Below, in pieces: positions 59,090 to 64,000 of a DNA stretch of 64,000 bases; within the stretch, counting starts at the first letter, position 1; the number at the start of each line of letters is the position of its first letter. The position numbers were made by a program, and so were the translations under genes. Source of the stretch: Theobroma cacao (Eukaryota; Streptophyta; Magnoliopsida; Malvales; Malvaceae). The notes under the pieces are model-generated. The model did no database searches and had not been told where the DNA came from. It saw only the letters and a list, made by a program, of their open reading frames with translations. Where the stretch lies: assembly GCF_000208745.1 (NCBI RefSeq), contig NC_030854.1, forward strand, positions 36,556,917 through 36,620,916, written 5' to 3'.

Positions 59090-59323
59090 ATAATCGTCCT
59101 TGAGAATCAATTTTATGCGTGTCCACAAATTGAGTGCACATATATTCTTTGCAGTGTCTTGGCATGATTGGCTTCCCTGAGGGTAAACAAGAACTCTGAG
59201 CTTTTTTTGAATCTTGTTCTTGTCAATCAAGTTGCTAAGTGAATTATTGAAGAACTTGCCATAAAGCCATGGCTTAACCTTAGAATCAGTTTTAATAACA
59301 GGCGTTATCTCATTGCTTGCCAA
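59090..59323 (-). pseudogene. Unrecognised 78-codon frame downstream of the lipase
   Basis: ATG 59323 opens a frame containing VKPWLYGKFFNNSL, LRVLVYPQGSQSCQDTAKN and a C-terminal LKDDY. The block 59105-59398 is missing from both ghost copies of this flank (25.45 and 38.82 kb). It could be a decayed second lipase C-terminus or an inserted exon; I do not recognise it with confidence. Confidence 0.25.
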
Positions 59324-59620
59324 ACTAAACTAAATTGACTTAACAACGAAACTTAATACAGTAAATGTTGTAACAAAATGCTTGCAAATGCTGCATTTGC
59401 AAGGCAAAAGATAGGACAGGACAGGACACGACACCAAGGCTTAAACAAGCCTCAAACTCCAAGAAACTATATATTAGGAATTACAAATTATTAGTTTTTT
59501 CTCTCTTTTTTTTCAGTTGTTGCTATAAATCCTGTATCATTTTTCACTAGATAACTGGTCCGTATATATCAAGCAGTACTTGGAGATACAAGGAAGAAAA
59601 ATCTATGCTTCCTTAATCCA

Positions 59621-60694
59621 CTATTTGTATTTGTAAACACCGCAGTTCAAGTTCAGGTCAGGCCTCCACCACTGGCATAGCACATGGGCTCCCATGAAAT
59701 CTTTTGAAGGATTTAGATTCACTGTTAGATTTGCTGAAGGAAGCAGATGCAGCGGTTCTGCGGTTTCCACACCTTGTACTCCCATCATATTCATGACTAG
59801 ACCTCCCAATGAGTGCTGGCTTGCAAACCTCGCAATAGCCCCAGCTCCAATCTCTTCCATCTTTTTCCTGTGCTCGAAGTAACCAATGTATTCAGAGCAT
59901 ATGTGGTCTGCCTGATTCACAAATAGGCATGGGATCCATCCAGATATAACGGAAAACAAATTTTCTTCATATCCATTTCCATTGTTACTTGCATTGTTAT
60001 ATTTACCCTTTGTAGCAGAAGCAATAGCAAGTCCAGCGGTGATTACACTGCCTGCAAACCGAAGTCCATGTTTCACTTTCTTATCTTTGATTCTCTCAAT
60101 GGGGGCAGAAAAGAATGGGGGATTAAACAGGAACGCTTCCAGAAATTTGCCTGTCCTGGCCATAGTTTTTCCAGCCAGCATTGCCATGGCTGCCCCAAGG
60201 GAATGACCAGTTAACCAGACATTTGAATCACCCACTTCAGCAACCTTGTCTCGAACGGCTTTCATGGCAATCCCAAAGCGAGTAGTCTGGTGGAGTCCAT
60301 TTCGGATTATCTGGATATCCAACTGAAGGTCTCTTGCAAAGGAATCTAGTTTGATTAAGGTACCGCGGAAGGCAATTACATAACGGGGGCTTCTCCCAGT
60401 TGAGTCTTTGCGATAATTTGCATACTTTGGAGGTTTATATTCAAAAATAGCACCGAAGATGCAATGATCAGCATCATCAACAAGCTGACGAATCAGCTTA
60501 AAGTGGAAAAACTCCCACCATGGAGGAGCAAGAGATTGAGAATCCCGACGGTTTGCCTGACGGTCAGCTTCCAGAACGTAGACACCCTCAACCAAACTGG
60601 CTGCTACAGACCTTCGATGATGGGCGTTGTTCCAATCAATACTATTTAGGTGTTTGGGCCCTGAAAGGCTAAAATTGTCACTGCCACCAGCCAT
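59621..60694 (-). CDS. Class 3 lipase, At4g10955-like family (357 aa)
   Basis: A single open exon from ATG 60694. It begins SLSGPKHLNSIDWNNAHHRR and LAPPWWEFFHFKL, hallmarks of the plant family often mislabelled GDSL esterase/lipase At4g10955 but belonging to alpha/beta-hydrolase lipase class 3. An FRGT oxyanion region (residues 109-112) and the nucleophile elbow GHSLG (Ser165) are present. A likely catalytic Asp is in NQADHICSEYIGYF and a likely His in GAHVLCQWWRPDL near the C-terminus; these two are inferred. Length is as expected for the family and no break is seen. No signal peptide is obvious. The predicted reaction is acyl-ester hydrolysis; the substrate is unknown. An intron in the 5' untranslated region is likely (donor near 61445, acceptor near 60753). 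Confidence 0.92.
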   Translation of the reverse strand: MAGGSDNFSLSGPKHLNSIDWNNAHHRRSVAASLVEGVYVLEADRQANRRDSQSLAPPWWEFFHFKLIRQLVDDADHCIFGAIFEYKPPKYANYRKDSTGRSPRYVIAFRGTLIKLDSFARDLQLDIQIIRNGLHQTTRFGIAMKAVRDKVAEVGDSNVWLTGHSLGAAMAMLAGKTMARTGKFLEAFLFNPPFFSAPIERIKDKKVKHGLRFAGSVITAGLAIASATKGKYNNASNNGNGYEENLFSVISGWIPCLFVNQADHICSEYIGYFEHRKKMEEIGAGAIARFASQHSLGGLVMNMMGVQGVETAEPLHLLPSANLTVNLNPSKDFMGAHVLCQWWRPDLNLNCGVYKYK

Positions 60695-61445
60695 TATAAG
60701 ATCAGCAATTCTTCTTCTTTCTTCTTGATATCCAGGTGAAACCTTTTTTCTAGGCCAAGAAAAGTAACTGTCTCTGTTATACGACCAAAAGTTCTAGTTG
60801 GTTTTTTAATAAATTACATGCACAAATAGAATTTACAATCACAATTAGAAAACCACGACATACAACCTAATCATTATGTCATAACGAGTGTGTCATAAAA
60901 ACTAATGAATAAATAAAATAAACAAATTAACCAACAAACATGTATATAACTAGAAAAACCAACACAGGAATTGAATGACAAAAATCACCAACATAGGTAT
61001 AGTGAGACCTCCATATTTTCTTTAATTAAATTTCACACACGAACCAAAACCCTAAAAGTAAAATCCAAAATTTTTAATTTATTTTCCTTCAAATTTTATT
61101 TATAATAATAAACTATAATTAAATTAATAATATCAATTTATTTTAATGAATATCAATCGATCCTAGCTATTCAAAAGTGGAATTCTACTACGCATGATGT
61201 TTTTAATTTTACCCGTCTATTTTCTTAGTTATATTTTTTGGAATCACTTATACTAATAATACGTATTAATGCACCATAATAACAAATAATAACTATGCAG
61301 TATCAAGTCGAAAATTAATTAAAGCTCCTCACCTTTTCGAGTGTTTTCCTCATAAAATATAAAAACAGAAAGGAAAAGAAAAGACAGATATTAAATGTGT
61401 ACGTGTGCACACATGTGTGTGTGTGAGAAAGAGGGAGAGAGAATA

Positions 61446-61550
61446 CCAAGATGAGATCAGCAGAGAAGTAAACTTGCTATAAGTATAGTCCTCATCTAAA
61501 TTTCTTCTTTTGAGCTATTGAGCTCCAGTTGTCTACTTTGTAAAAGAAAA
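61446..61550 (-). other. Probable untranslated first exon of the lipase, derived from LRAT exon 1
   Basis: The minus strand ends in CTTG before GTATTCTC, parallel to the LRAT exon-1 donor (CATG before GTATACTC at 49272). It aligns with LRAT exon 1 and 5' leader, but the catalytic-His stretch is altered and roughly 20 bases in the middle (GGTGATCACATC region) are missing. No open frame links it to the lipase. Further upstream the TATA box (61556-61570) and GGGAACC block are conserved with the LRAT genes. Confidence 0.5.
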
Positions 61551-61555
61551 TATCA

Positions 61556-61570
61556 GCAATTTATAGATGG
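61556..61570 (-). promoter_or_regulatory. TATA-like box of the lipase promoter
   Basis: Minus-strand CCATCTATAAATTGC, in the same position relative to the probable first exon as in the LRAT genes at 35833 and 49411. Conserved sequence continues upstream through GGTTCCCAA-type text to about 61690. Confidence 0.55.
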
Positions 61571-62099
61571 AAGAATGATTTTTGGGAACCAAAAAATCAG
61601 GACAGAGAATCCAAACCTAAGAACGAATAAGAACATAAAAAATATAAAGTAAAAACGGTTACCATATTCTCATTATCTGTATTATTTAACGTAAAAAAAA
61701 AAGGAATCTATACCGTTTCAATAAGAGGAATATGCATTTCGTTTAATTGTTTAGCTTCTTACAGAAGTATGCTTTGGCTTAGAAAAAGAAAAGGTACATA
61801 CAGGCCAATACATCTTGTGTAGAATCACTTTGGCACATGTTTAATGGGAAATATTGTCTAGTTTATTTTGTATAAGGCCATCCACATTGAATTTTTTTAT
61901 TTTGTATGATAATGATTAAATTTTCAATAATTTCCACTAGAATTACTTAAACCCATTATACCATGTTTCTTTCACATACCAAAAAAATAGAACGTGTGAT
62001 TTTTCATTGTGTTTTTTTTTTTTTTTTTTTTTTGCTTGGCCTATGAATTTCCAAATTTATTTATTTTTTATTTTAAAATGTTTATGAAAGATAATACAA

Positions 62100-63120
62100 G
62101 TGGGTTGCTTGAGCATGTGATTTAATATCGACCTAGGCTTAATGTTATCAGATGGCTGCCTTTCTGTTGCCACCCCAATCCGCATGCATCTTCAAGTCCA
62201 ATTGTCTACTTAATTTAGAATAGCATAGAGAATTAAAGCTGGAAATCAATTTACTAAAGTAAGAAGAAAATATTCTTATCCAAAGCCAAAGCCATATTGA
62301 AGAATCACTTGGCTTACTATTACTATATGCTGAACCTGTGACGTAATATTGGTGTCGTATGAGTGCTTACATATATGTAGTCATAGCTTAAATTGGCATA
62401 ATTTCCTCCCTGTTCCGTTTTTTTTTTTTTTTTTGAATTAAAGATTTGGCATATTTTTTTTTTTTGGTCAAATAATACGCAGTTATACATAAGAGCTCTT
62501 CCCTGTTAGGTAGAGGAAAGAGGAAGAGAAGAAAAAATAGAATTTATCAATTAATGTTTAATATTTTTTACATAAAAATCACAATGGTAAAATTTTTACC
62601 ATTTGACTTGACTGATACGTCATATTAATTAAAACGTATTCACAGCTTTTTTTTTCATAGAATTAATTATTTCACATAATTCATTGGAATAAAAAGAATA
62701 ATGGCATAATATTTTAAAAAATCTTTAAATTATTCAAAAAAATTCAAATAAACTCTTATTCTACTATGGACTTAATCAAGTCTCTATATTCTTATTTTGA
62801 ATCGAATAAACTTTTATGTTTTTATTTTAAGCTAAATATATAGACCCTTATAACTAGTAATTGGTTTAATCAAAATGTCACTTATCATTCTATACGACGT
62901 GATGCTGACGTAATATACTGACATGTCATAATAAACGATAACATAGTCATGTGGTATTTTTCACCTTCCACATCAAAGTCACTTTAGTACTACATAAGTG
63001 TAAAAGGATAGGGACTTGAGTCCTATATTAAAAATAATTAGGATTAAAGTGACATTTTATCTAGTTCAAGAGATCAAATCTAAACTCATAGCGAACTACA
63101 ATCAAAAAGATTCCTAGCTT
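62100..63120. other. Lipase distal upstream region
   Basis: 62180-62400 aligns with the LRAT upstream blocks at 37240-37440 and 50000-50160, including TGACGT at 62339-62344. The remainder is AT-rich with poly-T runs (62016-62033, 62418-62436, 62453-62465) and nothing recognisable. Confidence 0.4.
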
Positions 63121-63124
63121 GAGC

Positions 63125-63520
63125 AAGACAATATACAAACTAAAGAATCAGTACCTTATCTATATGGATGGTGTTACGTGATCTGGCGGTTTTGAATTCT
63201 TGCAGATGCTAATAATTTTAGCATAACTTGCAAGGCTGCAGTAGTTTGGCAACGATCCACTGTCACGTAAGTCTCAATTCTCTTATCTGGTCCATTGGCC
63301 TGTTGTTCGTGGCAATTTATTCTGAAAGACATCGGAAAATGACAGCCACCATGGACCCATCTTTATCGAAAAACTATTAAAGCAAACAATTGGAGGAAGG
63401 AGTGCTTTTATCACATAAAATGTACGTCTCAGCGTTCATATTCTTCAGGTAGCTTGAGTTAGAACCCCATAGCTGACCAATTCATTCGTCAAAATCATAT
63501 GTAAAAAATTAATTATAGCT
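63125..63520. repeat. Second copy of the array-unit flank
   Basis: Aligns with 47120-47500, which lies 3' of the LRAT gene at 47796. It points to a further array member beyond the window edge. Confidence 0.6.
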
Positions 63521-63734
63521 AGCAGCAGCAGCTTGTGAGAATTTTCAAGCAAATTGACGAAATTGAAAATGTTGATTGTAGGAAAATTTAATCAAATTCA
63601 CAAAATCACAATTAATTTTGCATTGATATACTAATTTTTAGTTATTGTCTCGTCTTAGATATTCAGCAGATACATTATAAAAAAACTTATGGATTCTGTT
63701 AGCACATCGCCACATTTAAAATCCCAACACTAGA

Positions 63735-64000
63735 ATTTTTTTTTTTTTCTGAAACAAATGCATTTTGTTGAATAAAAGTAGCGTACAAAACTTCAGAGTC
63801 CAAGTTGCTGAACTGAGAAGGTAAATACAATCAACAAAAAAATGCCTAGAATTAGAGAAGGATAAAGAACAATGAAGCTCGCAATATTACATAAAGCAAA
63901 GAAAAATTTATTTGAAGAATCATTCGCAGAAAGACAGTAGCACCCCATGATCCCTTCCCCCGTAACTGCTGAATATATTGGACCTGTTCATCCCCATTTT
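63735..64000 (-). mobile_element. 3' end of a retroposon running off the window
   Basis: A poly-T run at about 63737-63750 followed by CTGAAACAAATGCATTTTG has the layout of a minus-strand LINE tail, as at 7908 and 51211. The element continues past the end. Confidence 0.5.

Noticed and set aside
1..64000. CRISPR arrays, bacterial operons, viral genomes
   Set aside because: The only regular repeats are minisatellite and transposon-derived. All coding signals are plant host genes or retroelements.

Overview
This is plant nuclear DNA, almost certainly from a eudicot. It is AT-rich, its genes are split by GT-AG introns, and most of it is Ty1/copia, Ty3/gypsy and L1-type (LINE) retroelement debris with plant-type architectures. 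No bacterial operon features, CRISPR arrays or organellar genes were seen. The species cannot be named from the sequence alone.

Host genes are few and form one theme. A dispersed tandem family of LRAT-domain (H-box/NlpC-P60-like acyltransferase) genes is present. Three copies look intact, all on the minus strand with two exons joined by a phase-1 intron: 34812-35775 (173 aa), 44685-45897 (201 aa) and 47796-49353 (187 aa). One plus-strand copy is a pseudogene (17875-18590). Two first exons have no second exon and point at each other (23045-23150 plus, 23572-23668 minus). At the right is a class 3 lipase (59621-60694, minus, 357 aa) of the plant At4g10955-like family. Its upstream region and probable untranslated first exon are homologous to the LRAT promoters and first exon. 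Two further places (about 24.6-26.26 kb and 38.07-39.18 kb) keep the flanks of a lipase locus without the lipase gene. I infer an ancestral (LRAT + lipase) tandem array, later eroded and invaded by transposons.

Layout: 1-2340, tandem LINE fragments split by a hAT-like MITE. 2924-6881, a near-complete copia element whose single open frame lacks the reverse-transcriptase core. 7376-11803, two nested LINE insertions. 11881-15798, a Ty3/gypsy element lacking gag. 15799-18590, the LRAT pseudogene with a gypsy-like solo LTR in its promoter. 18627-22260, a truncated copia and an LTR-like block with a polypyrimidine tract and three hairpins. 22709-24380, orphan LRAT exons. 24.6-27.8 kb, lipase-locus ghost and LINE. 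27.8-34 kb, a diverged four-copy repeat and a LINE (ORF1 plus endonuclease) with a solo LTR inside. 34.8-39.2 kb, LRAT gene and ghost. 39.2-44.4 kb, a LINE with an inserted 1.7-kb solo LTR. 44.7-50.2 kb, two LRAT genes. 51.2-55.7 kb, a SABATH methyltransferase exon, a copia gag fragment and an LTR-like block. 57.8-58.4 kb, a minisatellite. 59-62.4 kb, the lipase. 63.1-63.5 kb, the flank of a further, unseen array unit.

The intact host genes are both lipid enzymes by family (LRAT-like acyltransferases/phospholipases and a serine lipase). They share promoter ancestry, so co-expression is a reasonable but untested inference.
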